This document shows positions 11,394 through 19,818 of a stretch of 64,000 nt of DNA, one piece after another. The position numbers and the translations under genes were made by a program. The notes beneath the pieces are model-generated. The model made no database searches, had not been told where the DNA came from, and saw only the letters and a program-made list of their open reading frames with translations. Source of the DNA: Brachybacterium timonense (GTDB lineage Bacteria; Actinomycetota; Actinomycetes; Actinomycetales; Dermabacteraceae); NCBI RefSeq assembly GCF_900258505.1, contig NZ_LT984895.1:2389721-2453720 (forward strand), given 5' to 3'. Within the stretch, counting starts at the first letter, position 1, and the number at the start of each line of letters is the position of its first letter.

Positions 11394-12290
11394 TCAGGCC
11401 TCCGACGCGCTCTGCATCGTCGCCGTCAGCCGTGCCTTCTGCTCAGCCACGTCGAAATCGGCAGCGGGCCACTGCGGGTCGATCGCCCGCAACGTGTCCA
11501 GCAGCAGCTGCTGAACGGCGATGCGGGAATACCACTTGCGGTCGGCAGGGATCACGTACCACGGGGCGTGCTCAGTGGCGGTCGCACGCAGTGCCGTGTC
11601 GTAAGCGTCCATGTACGCGGGCCAATGCTCGCGTTCATCGATATCGCCCGGATTGAATTTCCAGTGCTTGTCCGGGCGGTCCAGACGCTCCATCAGACGC
11701 TCGCCCTGCTCCTCATGGGAGATGTGCAGCATCACTTTGAGCACGGAGGTACCGGACTCCACCAGCCGCTTCTCGAACGCGTTGATGGCGGCGTACCGCC
11801 GCTGCAGCTCGTCTTCGTCGGCCCAGCCGTGGACGCGGTGGATCAGCACGTCTTCGTAGTGGGAGCGGTCGAACACGCCGATGATGCCCGGGGCGGGGAC
11901 GCGCTTTTCGATCCGCCACAGGAAGTCGTGCTGCTTCTCCTCGTCGGTGGGGGCCTTGAAGGCGGTGATGTCCACGCCCTGTGGGTCCACGGCGCCGACG
12001 ACATGACGCATGATGCCGCCCTTGCCGGACGTGTCCATGCCTTGGACGACGAGCAGGACACTGCGGCCAGTGCCGTCGAGCCGGGATGCGGCGTACAAGC
12101 GTTCCTGCAGCTCGTCGAGCGGCTCATCCAGATCGCCCAGACGGTCCTTGCCGTCCTGTTTGTCGCCGTCGAAGCCTGGCGTCGAACGCGGGTCGATATC
12201 GGTGACGCTGCCAGTCCAGCCCGGCAGGATCGGGACGCCGCGCGGGGCGTCGTCACGGGTGGAGATCATCGTCGACTCGGTGTGTGTCAT
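11394..12290 (-). CDS. ppk2: Polyphosphate kinase 2 family protein (polyphosphate:nucleotide phosphotransferase)
   Basis: A 298-residue cytoplasmic enzyme transferring phosphate between polyphosphate and nucleotides. It has the PPK2 Walker A motif GMDTSGKGG, the loop [20 protein letters not shown] and the Walker B region [18 protein letters not shown], then the lid [19 protein letters not shown] and [16 protein letters not shown]. The single-domain length of about 300 residues fits class I or III PPK2 enzymes. The preferred nucleotide (ADP or AMP) cannot be read with confidence. The gene diverges from the amidohydrolase gene at 12408. Confidence 0.92.
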   Translation of the reverse strand: MTHTESTMISTRDDAPRGVPILPGWTGSVTDIDPRSTPGFDGDKQDGKDRLGDLDEPLDELQERLYAASRLDGTGRSVLLVVQGMDTSGKGGIMRHVVGAVDPQGVDITAFKAPTDEEKQHDFLWRIEKRVPAPGIIGVFDRSHYEDVLIHRVHGWADEDELQRRYAAINAFEKRLVESGTSVLKVMLHISHEEQGERLMERLDRPDKHWKFNPGDIDEREHWPAYMDAYDTALRATATEHAPWYVIPADRKWYSRIAVQQLLLDTLRAIDPQWPAADFDVAEQKARLTATMQSASEA

Positions 12291-12407
12291 GAATGGAGCG
12301 TAACGGGGCGGCAGCAGACCCCGGGCACACGGCCATCAGGAGCGGGGAATGCACGGCCGTGCGTCGTAGGTCAACCACTTGTCCCTGGTGGCGACTAGGG
12401 TCGGGGC

Positions 12408-13580
12408 ATGACCACAACAGCGATCGTGAACGCCCATGTCCATCCTGTCTCCTCCCCCGCTTTCGATGGCACCGTCGTCATTGAGGAGGGCCGCATCACC
12501 GCGCTCGGCGCCGACGTGCAGGCCCCCGAGGGTGCCGAGGTGATCGATGCTGGCGGCGCCTGGCTGCTGCCCGGTTTCGTCGATGCTCACGTACATCTGG
12601 GCGTGCACGAAGAGGGCGAAGGCTGGGCCGGCAACGACACCAACGAAATGACCGACCCGGTGATGGCCGCCGCACGCGCTCTCGATGCGATCAACCCGAT
12701 GGAGATCGGCTTTGACGACGCAATTAGCGGCGGCGTGACCGCCGTGAACGTCAACCCCGGCTCCGGCAACCCGATCGGCGGCCTCACGGTGGCACTGCGC
12801 ACGCATGGCCGTGTGGTCGATGACATGGTGCTGCGCGAGCCCTCCGGGCTGAAGGCCGCACTCGGTGAGAACCCCAAGCGGGTCTACGGCGAGCAGAAGA
12901 AGACGCCGTCCACGCGGCTGGGCACCGCGTATACGATCCGCAAGGCGTTCGCGACCGCCCGCGCATGGATGCAGAAGGATCCCTCCAACCGCGACCCTGA
13001 TCTGGTATCGGAGGCGCTCTCACGCGTCCTTTCCCGCGAGATTCCGTGGCGCCAGCATTCGCATCGGGCCGATGACATCGCCACCGCGCTGCGCATCGCC
13101 CAGGAATTCGACTTCGAGCTCGTGCTCGACCATGGCACCGAGTCCTACCTGATCGCAGATCGCGTGGCCGCCGCCGGAGTGCCGGTGCTGTACGGGCCGC
13201 TGATCGTCTCGCGTTCCAAGGTTGAGGTGCGCCACCGCACCCCGGCGGCGCCCGGGATCCTCGCCCGCGCCGGGGTGAAGGTCTCGATCATCACCGATCA
13301 CCCCGTCGTCCCGATCGACTTCCTGGCCACGCAGGCATCCCTCGCCGTGCGCGAAGGCATGGATCATCACGAGGCGCTGCGCGCCATCACGCTGAACCCT
13401 GCCGAGGTGATGGGGGTGGCCGACAGGATCGGCTCGATCGAGCAGGGTAAAGACGCGGATCTCGTACTGTGGGAAGGCGATCCGCTGGACGTGCGCAACC
13501 GGACGCTGCGCGTGTGGCAGGCCGGCCGCGAGGTCATGCACCGCGACGAGCAGGGCAGTCCGGTGATCGCCAGGCGCTAA
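12408..13580 (+). CDS. Amidohydrolase, imidazolonepropionase-like
   Basis: A 390-residue metal-dependent hydrolase of the amidohydrolase superfamily. The N-terminal beta sandwich is followed by the metal motif GFVDAHVHLGVH (HxH), later metal-ligand candidates in HSHRADD, LDHGTES and IITDHPVVPIDF, and the C-terminal sandwich strand IEQGKDADLVLWEGDPLDV. Such proteins hydrolyse cyclic amides or dipeptides; the substrate is not evident. The ATG at 12408 begins MTTTAIVNAHVHPV, where a beta-sandwich strand is expected. It diverges from ppk2. Confidence 0.85.
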   Translation: MTTTAIVNAHVHPVSSPAFDGTVVIEEGRITALGADVQAPEGAEVIDAGGAWLLPGFVDAHVHLGVHEEGEGWAGNDTNEMTDPVMAAARALDAINPMEIGFDDAISGGVTAVNVNPGSGNPIGGLTVALRTHGRVVDDMVLREPSGLKAALGENPKRVYGEQKKTPSTRLGTAYTIRKAFATARAWMQKDPSNRDPDLVSEALSRVLSREIPWRQHSHRADDIATALRIAQEFDFELVLDHGTESYLIADRVAAAGVPVLYGPLIVSRSKVEVRHRTPAAPGILARAGVKVSIITDHPVVPIDFLATQASLAVREGMDHHEALRAITLNPAEVMGVADRIGSIEQGKDADLVLWEGDPLDVRNRTLRVWQAGREVMHRDEQGSPVIARR

Positions 13581-13780
13581 GCGCGTCCCCAGGCACCGGG
13601 ACCACCGCGGGTGACATCCGTGGTGAGGGTCACTAGCGTGAAGGGCGGGTGGATTCACCGTCGGCACAGCGCCCGGTGCGCCCCGCCCTCGGACCGCGTC
13701 CGCGAGCGGCCCGGCGACCCGCACTCCGTGTCCGTGCCGCCGCCGCGTGCGGCGAACGATTCGCACACCGAGGAGAGAGA
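13581..13780. other. Intergenic stretch likely holding the promoter of the lost phosphoketolase gene
   Basis: These 200 bp carry no open frame I can support. The end carries a good ribosome binding site (CGAGGAGAGAG) just before the ATG at 13781, which now opens only a broken gene. Confidence 0.4.
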
Positions 13781-13957
13781 TGACTGAGAAGCCGCCCCAT
13801 CGTGTCGTTGAGCTACCTGATCAGCTCACATGTGAGGCGGCAGGGCCACAACGGTTTCTCCTACCAGGATCCGGACTTCATCAATCACGTGGTGAACAAG
13901 AATTCCGAGATCATCCGGGGGTACCTGGTGCGACAGAAGTGTCGCGAAAGTGCCTAG
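13781..13957 (+). pseudogene. Phosphoketolase remnant, 5' side of island
   Basis: A good ribosome binding site and ATG at 13781 start the short frame [12 protein letters not shown], which is out of frame with what follows. From 13793 another frame reads [20 protein letters not shown] and then [20 protein letters not shown], ending at the TAG at 13955. This is the internal phosphoketolase segment usually seen as [20 protein letters not shown] followed by DHVVNKKADVVRVY. The roughly 460 residues that should precede it and everything after it are missing. Phosphoketolase cleaves xylulose or fructose phosphates to acetyl phosphate. A C-terminal fragment of the same family lies at 19819-19926, so the gene seems to have been broken by the island between them. 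Confidence 0.75.
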
Positions 13958-14181
13958 ACCGCCACTATTGAGAACCGTATACGACCGTCCAGTAGCTGCC
14001 CTGCTGGCGTGCCCCAGTTTGGAACCTACCGCGCGATACCCGGCGGGACACCTCTCTGTGCATCAGCCTCTCGACTGCCCGGACTCAGCTGCTATGAAAT
14101 CGCGCATCAGCTCTGTCTTGAGCAGCCGAGCAAAGACCGCGCTAAACGCTCTCAGTTCCCCGAGGGTGTCATGATGGACGG

Positions 14182-14697
14182 GTGACATTGGTACCGGCGC
14201 TCGTGATCCTTCGCGGCAATTCCGCATCTGGCAAGTCCACGGTTGCCCGGCGCGTGCAGCGCGGGTTGCCGCGCGGCCGCGTTGCGGTGATCGGCCAGGA
14301 CCATGTGCGTCGGGAACTGCTATGGGAGCACGACTCAGGACCGGGCGACACCATCAGCCTTGTCGAGGTGATGGTGCGCCACTGTCTGGCGCGTGGTCGC
14401 ATCACCGTTCTCGAGGGCATCTTTAGATCGGCCCGCTATCAGCAGATGTGCGAGCGGCTCATCGTCGGCCATGACGGGCCGTCGCTCGTGTACTACCTCG
14501 ATGTCAGCCTCCCGGAAACGCTCCGGCGCCACTCGCTGAAGCCCATCGCCGACCATGTCAGCGATGAACAGGTCGCCTCCTGGTACATCCCAAACGACGA
14601 GCTCGCACTGCCCAGCGAGATCATCCTCGATGAGCGGCATAGCGAGGATGAGCTGGTCGCGCGGATATTGAGTGACCTCGAGGGCCTTGTGCCTTAG
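14182..14697 (+). CDS. P-loop kinase-like protein
   Basis: A 171-residue cytoplasmic protein with Walker A in ILRGNSASGKST, an aspartate after the second strand (GQDHVRRELLW), and a later hydrophobic strand with acidic residue (TVLEGIFRS). This is the layout of small nucleotide or small-molecule kinases such as uridine kinase or zeta-like proteins. The chosen start is GTG 14182. The nucleotidyltransferase gene begins 9 bp after the stop, so the two are probably one transcript. Substrate unknown. It is the first complete gene inside the island that interrupts the phosphoketolase remnant. Confidence 0.7.
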   Translation: MTLVPALVILRGNSASGKSTVARRVQRGLPRGRVAVIGQDHVRRELLWEHDSGPGDTISLVEVMVRHCLARGRITVLEGIFRSARYQQMCERLIVGHDGPSLVYYLDVSLPETLRRHSLKPIADHVSDEQVASWYIPNDELALPSEIILDERHSEDELVARILSDLEGLVP

Positions 14698-14706
14698 CCT
14701 CCAGGG

Positions 14707-15354
14707 ATGAGCAGCTGGCAAGCAGATTCCTTGGCCGCCATGAGAGATGCGCTTCCGGGCGCCGACATCGAACCCTATGGATCGGTGACCGACCCGGCGT
14801 TGCTCGATGGCTGGAGTGACCTCGACGTCGTCATTACCTCCCGCGCAGCGTTCGACGTCCAGGAGGCGCTGCAGGGACGGCTCTGGGCTTTTCAGTCGAC
14901 GAGTGACGGCGATGCACAGGTGGTGCGCGCGGTCCTCGCCGATGGCCGGCGAGTCGACGCAAAGATCCATGGCGCACCCGGGCTGCTGCCCGCACCCCCG
15001 ACCGACAACGCCGTCCGCTTCGACGCCGCCCTCGCAGCGGCGCGCTTCGGCCGCGGATGCCACCTGATCGGGCTCCACCTCACTCTGGGCGTCATCCGAG
15101 AAGCACTCGTTCATCGCATGGTCGCCGCCGACCGAGCTGTAGGGACGACTCACCATCGCTCCGAGACCCGATATGACGCAGACACCCCTTTAGCACTGGA
15201 AGCACTCGCAGAGCCTCTCGGGCCACAGACGGCACTGGACGCCTACGAGCTCTACGGCGCCTGGAGATCTGCGACAGAAGCCGGATACACAGCCGACCCG
15301 GTCGGCCTGCAGGCCGTGATCGACCGCGGCCGATGCGGCAGCCATCCTGCCTAA
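14707..15354 (+). CDS. Nucleotidyltransferase-fold protein
   Basis: A 215-residue protein with the polymerase-beta type signature YGSVTDPALLDGWSDLDVVI: GS, then an aspartate pair in SDLD near residues 38-40, and a third acidic position in RRVDAKIHG. This resembles aminoglycoside and lincosamide nucleotidyltransferases. The helical C-terminal half lacks a recognisable substrate motif. It follows the P-loop kinase gene by 9 bp, suggesting a kinase-nucleotidyltransferase pair. A role in modifying a small molecule or in antibiotic tolerance is inference. Confidence 0.65.
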   Translation: MSSWQADSLAAMRDALPGADIEPYGSVTDPALLDGWSDLDVVITSRAAFDVQEALQGRLWAFQSTSDGDAQVVRAVLADGRRVDAKIHGAPGLLPAPPTDNAVRFDAALAAARFGRGCHLIGLHLTLGVIREALVHRMVAADRAVGTTHHRSETRYDADTPLALEALAEPLGPQTALDAYELYGAWRSATEAGYTADPVGLQAVIDRGRCGSHPA

Positions 15355-15379
15355 CGACCTCCATAGTCAGAACTGGACT

Positions 15380-15412
15380 GCGGGCGACTGTGTCCTAGTG
15401 GGGTGTACCCAA
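15380..15412 (+). repeat. Partial third copy of the island structured repeat (3' end only)
   Basis: The end of this stretch, GTGGGGTGTACCC, is shared with the 3' ends of the complete repeats at 18038-18168 and 18798-18928. The part before it aligns only loosely. It looks like a decayed or partial copy. Confidence 0.35.
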
Positions 15413-15419
15413 ACGCAAC

Positions 15420-15531
15420 GTTGGTTCCGGCGACACCTCCGTCAGCGACCGGCTCGAGAAGCGGCACCACTCCGCGAACTACGTGCCCGGCTGGGGGGTT
15501 CGAGGACGTCAACTACATCAAGGTCGACTAG
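15420..15531 (+). pseudogene. Gene tail relic of unknown family
   Basis: One frame reads GSGDTSVSDRLEKRHHSANY and then VPGW. After a run of six G (15493-15498) the next frame continues FEDVNYIKVD and a TAG stop. A one-base change in the G-run would restore one frame. The body of the gene is absent upstream. I do not recognise the family. Confidence 0.35.
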
Positions 15532-15564
15532 TGATCACTGCATGATGGATACGCGCGGTGTTCG

Positions 15565-16557
15565 TTACCCCTGTTCACCGACGAGGTTCTCTCCCAGTTC
15601 GGTACGGCGGTAATGGACCTCGCGTCCCGTGCGAGCGCGATGCACGAGCCCAGCGCCCTCCAGTACGGCAAGGTGCCCGCCGACGGTGCCAAGCGCATAC
15701 CCGAGTTCGGCGTGCAGTTGGGAGGGCGTCCCCGGAAGGTCTAGCGCCAGCAGCACTGCAGCTCGCCCGGTACCGAGCAGCTTTCCGAGCGCCTTCCCCG
15801 TGCGTGGAGAGACGGCGGCCCGCGAGCCCCGTGCCCCATAGACGAGCGCGACGCCGACAGGGCCATCACAGGTCCACCTACCCCTGATCTGCGTAGTCGG
15901 TACGAAACAGAGGTGTGAGGAGACGGTGAGGCTGCGGTCCGTGCGGCGGGAGATGAGTAGCGCGTCGGGGTCCTCCCAGGTGACATCACGGGCGATGCCG
16001 TCCACCGCTCCTGCCCAGCCCGTAGTACCGACTAGTGCAGTGCGGAACGCGATCTCACGGCGCAGGATCCGCTGCCGGCGTGGCCAGTCCGCTGCGATCA
16101 ATTGATCCCACGCCGAGTCGAGCGCGGCGGCGATCCGGCCTGGGAGGTCCGGTGCAGCGAGCCATGCCGTCTGCTGCGGGGTCCACGCGGCGTTGATCGA
16201 GTCTTCGATGGTGCTCACGGCGGCTTGTTGATCCCACGCGGCGATCTGGGCAAGCTCGTCGATGAGGCGCACGTCCCCAGTTGCAGGGGGAGTGAGACCA
16301 ACCAGGTCAGGGAACCACTTGGTGTGCGCGATGAGGTCGGTGAAAGCGGAGTTCAGCGGGTCCGCGGTGCGCCAGCGATGGAAGGCGACGGGGTCGACCC
16401 CCTCGGTTCGAGAGGGTGCGGATGTCGACTGCGGCCGGGCGCGTCGCGGTTCCTCGAGAGCGGCTACTCCGCTGGCGAGTGCCCCGACCAGCTCTGCGAG
16501 CGGAGAGACAACGAACCGCGTGCGCGCGAGAGCACCCGGCGAAAGAACGAAACGCAT
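15565..16557 (-). CDS. ArsR-type helix-turn-helix regulator with long N-terminal domain
   Basis: A 330-residue protein. The last 90 residues form a winged helix of the ArsR/DUF5937 kind (GTPSQLHAELGYALGTVGGH, then LAVLEGAGLVHRARTGREVHYRR). The N-terminal 230 residues are a family-specific sensor region without recognised motifs. It diverges from the MFS transporter gene, and a perfect inverted repeat lies 10 bp before its ATG. A local pair of repressor and drug-efflux pump is the likely reading. Confidence 0.8.
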   Translation of the reverse strand: MRFVLSPGALARTRFVVSPLAELVGALASGVAALEEPRRARPQSTSAPSRTEGVDPVAFHRWRTADPLNSAFTDLIAHTKWFPDLVGLTPPATGDVRLIDELAQIAAWDQQAAVSTIEDSINAAWTPQQTAWLAAPDLPGRIAAALDSAWDQLIAADWPRRQRILRREIAFRTALVGTTGWAGAVDGIARDVTWEDPDALLISRRTDRSLTVSSHLCFVPTTQIRGRWTCDGPVGVALVYGARGSRAAVSPRTGKALGKLLGTGRAAVLLALDLPGTPSQLHAELGYALGTVGGHLAVLEGAGLVHRARTGREVHYRRTELGENLVGEQG

Positions 16558-16566
16558 GACCAGGCC

Positions 16567-16586
16567 CTTTCGTTTGAGGACGAAAG
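16567..16586. promoter_or_regulatory. Operator candidate between the ArsR-type regulator and MFS genes
   Basis: A perfect inverted repeat with 7-base arms, CTTTCGT and ACGAAAG, separated by TTGAGG. It lies 10 bp before the regulator start and 14-38 bp before the possible MFS starts, where one dimer could control both divergent promoters. Confidence 0.6.
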
Positions 16587-16623
16587 CCTATGGGTAAGTA
16601 TGCGGGTCGCCCACGATGATGTG

Positions 16624-17904
16624 ATGCCGCCCCCTTCAGCTGATCCCCCATCTGTGCCCGCCTCTCCCTGGACCCCCGCCTTCACTCGCTTCTTCCTTGC
16701 CCAATGCCTCTCCTGGTTGGGCAGCTCGATGACACCGGTCGCGCTGAGCTTCGGCGTGCTTCGTGCGACAGGCTCCACCACCGATCTTGGCCTGGTCCTC
16801 GCAGCCAACACGATCCCGATGGTCGCGCTGCTGCTGGTGGGGGGCGTCGTGGCAGACAGAGTGCCTCGCCGGGCGTTGCTGACCTTTGCCCACCTGGTCG
16901 CGGGTCTCGCCCAGGCGAGCAGCGCAATGTGGTTCCTGCTGGGTGTCCAGGCACTTCCGTTGTTGCTGGTAGCGGCGGCACTGAATGGCTTCGCTTCGGC
17001 GTTCACGGCACCGGCACTCCGCGGCATCATTGCCGATCTGGTGCCGCATGACGCGATCGGCCGCGCAAACGCCGTACGTACCACCTCGCGGAACCTCACT
17101 CGAATGCTCGGTCCCGCCGCCGCGGGCCTACTGGTCGCCGTAGCGAATGCAGGCTGGGCTCTTGCGATCGACGCAGGCTTCCTCCTTCTCGCCTCCGCCA
17201 TTCTTGCCACCATCCCGAACGCGGACACTGCCCGTCCGTCGACTCATGCGTCTGCCCGCCGTGGCGGACTTCCTGTCGGCGCCACCCTCCGCACCTTCAT
17301 GACGGATCTAAAAGGCGGCTGGCACGAGTTCACCCGTCACCGCTGGCTTTGGCTCGTGACCTTCGCGTTCACGGGGATGAACGTCCTGATCGGAGGGATC
17401 TGGCTGGTGCTCGGCCCGGCCAGTGCAGAGGACACCATCGGTGCCGCCGGCTGGGGGCTTCTGCTCGCGGCGCGGGCGGCCGGCCAGGTGGGCGGCGGAG
17501 CACTCGCCTACCACTTCTCACCGCGTCGTCCGATGGTCGCGGTGCTGCTGATGCCCATGCCGTACGCAGCGTTGTTCGCAGCGCTTGCTGCTGGTAGCGA
17601 CCTGCCGCTCCTGCTGGTGCTCGCGACACTGGCCGGAATCGGTTCCGCGGTCGAAAGCGTTCTGTGGGAGACAGCCCTCCAGCAGCGGGTCGCTCGCGAG
17701 GCGCTCTCCCGCGTAGCGTCGATCGACATGCTCCTCAGCTTCGTCTCGGTGCCGGCGGGGCAACTCCTCGCCCCCATGGCAGCAGCTCTGCTGGGTGTGC
17801 CAATCACCCTCGCGATCGGTGCAGGCCTGTGCGTCACGGCTCTGCTTACGCCGCTCATTTCTGCCGAAGTTCGCGGCCTGCGCCGACCTCCAACTGTTGT
17901 CTGA
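16624..17904 (+). CDS. MFS transporter, drug efflux type
   Basis: A 426-residue, 12-helix major facilitator protein. It begins PWTPAFTRFFLAQCLSWLGS and carries the loop 2-3 signature GGVVADRVPRRALL and a central loop near residues 190-230. Membership fits the enterobactin exporter (EntS)/DHA3-type exporters. The open frame extends far upstream to 16102 as an artefact of GC content. ATG 16624 is chosen because it directly precedes the hydrophilic leader and first helix; an in-frame ATG at 16600 is an alternative. Regulation by the divergent ArsR-type protein is suggested by the shared operator candidate. Confidence 0.85.
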   Translation: MPPPSADPPSVPASPWTPAFTRFFLAQCLSWLGSSMTPVALSFGVLRATGSTTDLGLVLAANTIPMVALLLVGGVVADRVPRRALLTFAHLVAGLAQASSAMWFLLGVQALPLLLVAAALNGFASAFTAPALRGIIADLVPHDAIGRANAVRTTSRNLTRMLGPAAAGLLVAVANAGWALAIDAGFLLLASAILATIPNADTARPSTHASARRGGLPVGATLRTFMTDLKGGWHEFTRHRWLWLVTFAFTGMNVLIGGIWLVLGPASAEDTIGAAGWGLLLAARAAGQVGGGALAYHFSPRRPMVAVLLMPMPYAALFAALAAGSDLPLLLVLATLAGIGSAVESVLWETALQQRVAREALSRVASIDMLLSFVSVPAGQLLAPMAAALLGVPITLAIGAGLCVTALLTPLISAEVRGLRRPPTVV

Positions 17905-18037
17905 GGACCACACGAGATCGCATCGTCACGAAAGACGATGGGGACTGATGCGCGATCAGGTGTCACAGGACCTGCGGCGCCGTAGAACAGCCCCGCGTCC
18001 GCAGCCCCTTCACGCAGAGGGGCGCCAGAGATCCGAA

Positions 18038-18168
18038 GCACCTCAACGCGACAGATCCGTCGCGTTGAGGCACACCCTGTGCGACGGTTACGCGACCGTA
18101 GTCTTACCTGTGCCACGAGGTCCAAAACGGCCGTTCTGCGACAGATCTGCCTCGTGGGGTATACCCCA
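18038..18168 (+). repeat. Structured direct repeat, copy A
   Basis: A 131-bp element matching copy B (18798-18928) nearly without gaps at about three quarters identity. It carries a perfect hairpin with 12-base arms (CCTCAACGCGAC at 18041-18052 and its complement at 18059-18070), an 8-base inverted pair (CCACGAGG 18113-18120 and CCTCGTGG 18150-18157), and a 16-base palindrome GTGGGGTATACCCCAC at 18154-18169. It lies just upstream of the P-loop kinase gene. Confidence 0.75.
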
Positions 18169-18243
18169 CAATGACACTACTAGAGCCGTTGGGGGCTGAT
18201 GGCTGTCGTGACCTAGTGGAAACGTCTCCGGTATGCTTTGCCG

Positions 18244-18795
18244 ATGCCTCCGTCGACATCCCCCGCCGCAGTAGTTCTAATCTTGGGTCCGCAAGCATCC
18301 GGAAAGAGCACCGTTGCGCGCGCACTCGTCGAGACACTCCGCGGCCGGAAGGAGCGCGTCGCCCTCGTGGAGCTTGATGAGATCGCAAGCATGGCCCTAC
18401 CAACGCTTCCAAGCTGGGACGTGGCAGGCCGAATTTTCGCCACGGTCATTGGCGAGTGGGCCCGGACCGACTTAACCTGTGTCGTTGCTGAGGGTATTGC
18501 GAGCCAGAGCGAACTGGAAGTGGTATCTGCCCGAGTACCCGAGTCGGCTGCGATCATTACGATCGTGATGACGACCGCACTTGAAGCCGCCGCACCTCGG
18601 GCACTTGCTGATCCCACTCGAGGCATCTCGCGCGACGAAAGATGGCTGGCGGACCGCTACGACGAGTGGCTACTCGAACGTGCCCGTATAGACGAGGACC
18701 TTGTTCTCGACATGGGAAGCCTCTCCGTGCAGCAGGGCGTCGCGCTTGCCGTGGCGGCCATCGAGGTTGCGCGCTCTGGACTGCTGCACGAGTAG
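18244..18795 (+). CDS. P-loop kinase-like protein between two direct repeats
   Basis: A 183-residue protein with Walker A in LILGPQASGKST, a conserved acidic residue after strand 2 (VELDEIASM) and a later strand (TCVVAEGIAS). The overall plan fits a small kinase of the adenylylsulfate kinase or zeta-like kind with unknown substrate. The frame also offers TTG at 18238, two codons upstream. The gene is bracketed by two copies of a 131-bp structured repeat, as if it were a discrete cassette. Confidence 0.65.
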   Translation: MPPSTSPAAVVLILGPQASGKSTVARALVETLRGRKERVALVELDEIASMALPTLPSWDVAGRIFATVIGEWARTDLTCVVAEGIASQSELEVVSARVPESAAIITIVMTTALEAAAPRALADPTRGISRDERWLADRYDEWLLERARIDEDLVLDMGSLSVQQGVALAVAAIEVARSGLLHE

Positions 18796-18797
18796 CG

Positions 18798-18928
18798 ACA
18801 CCTCAACCAGACACATCTGCCACATTGAGCACCACCCTGCGTGACAGCTACGGCACCGTAGACTCCCCCGTCCCACAGGGTCCAAAACAGCAGTTCCGGG
18901 ACAGATCTGCGCCGTGGGGTGTACCCCT
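18798..18928 (+). repeat. Structured direct repeat, copy B
   Basis: The second copy of the element at 18038-18168, offset by 760 bp. It keeps TCCAAAAC, ACAGATCTGC and the terminal near-palindrome GGGGTGTACCCC. The long first hairpin is degenerate here, but the pair around TCCAAAAC is kept with changed bases on both sides (CCCACAGGG and CCGTGGG), which hints at preserved base pairing. Confidence 0.7.
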
Positions 18929-19123
18929 TTGAAAAAGCAAGAAGATAGCTGGTCGCGGGATGCGGAGGTGGGCTGCACGCTGGGGTCTGGCGTGACAATG
19001 GTGAGTTTGGAAGCGCCGGATACTCACTCGAGCACGGCGTGCCATTGCGAACCGGTTAAGCGGCGGCATACAGTTCGGTCGCGCGCCAGGGTGGCGAGTC
19101 CACGCGAGCCAGAGAGGCCCTCG

Positions 19124-19771
19124 ATGCTGACTAGACGTGAGCGAGAACGCGCCGAAGCAAACCGGGCCGCCTTGGAGCTCGTACGGCAGGGCGTGTCTCC
19201 ACATCTCCGTGCGGCTGGGTTCCGCAAGGCGAGCATCAACACGTGGCGGCTCGATCGCCCTGACGTTGCCGTACGTTTTCAGCTCGAGTTGGGATCAAGC
19301 TCCCTGGGCCCCTGCACGGCCGTCAACGGCGACCTACAAGCTGTAGTGGCCGCTTCTCCGACTCCCGCGAAACCGTTCCGCGAGAGCGTCTTCGATAGCC
19401 AGCTCGAACTCGCACACCGCCCGGCGCTCTATCAAGTTGCGTCGGAGGCGGACAGAGCCGAATTCCTCGACGACTTCCTTGAGTTCTCGTTGCCATGGCT
19501 ACTGAAGTACGACACATTCGACGCGATATGGCGCGCCCTGCTTCACGCTGAACTGCCAGGGGCGATGACCCCTGTTCGTCCTGCTCGCCCGAAGGTGTAC
19601 GCCTGGCAGGCCCTAAGGGTGGCCTTCTATGATCGGCTCGGCCCCGCACTCACCGAAGAGGCCATCGCATACTGCTGGGACCGAGGCTTCATCTTCGACG
19701 CGACTACGTTCGACGCCGACATGTCAGAGATCGTGAACCGCCTACCCCTCAGCAGGAGTCAGCACGACTGA
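19124..19771 (+). CDS. Hypothetical protein, possibly DUF4304-like
   Basis: A 215-residue cytoplasmic protein. Residues 20-60 (SPHLRAAGFRKASINTWRLD, then an antiparallel strand pattern ending QLELGSSSLG) resemble the start of DUF4304-type proteins, whose role is unknown. The frame is open from 18914, but ATG 19124 is preferred because upstream codons overlap repeat copy B. It is the last complete gene of the island; the phosphoketolase C-terminal remnant follows directly. Confidence 0.5.
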   Translation: MLTRRERERAEANRAALELVRQGVSPHLRAAGFRKASINTWRLDRPDVAVRFQLELGSSSLGPCTAVNGDLQAVVAASPTPAKPFRESVFDSQLELAHRPALYQVASEADRAEFLDDFLEFSLPWLLKYDTFDAIWRALLHAELPGAMTPVRPARPKVYAWQALRVAFYDRLGPALTEEAIAYCWDRGFIFDATTFDADMSEIVNRLPLSRSQHD

Positions 19772-19818
19772 CCCCAGCCGGCATCGCATCATCCGTCAGC
19801 CGACGGTGGGCCGGCACC

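Noticed and set aside
18038-18928. Calling the repeats an insertion sequence or MITE
   Set aside because: They are direct repeats around a kinase gene without matching terminal inverted repeats or target duplication that I can see.
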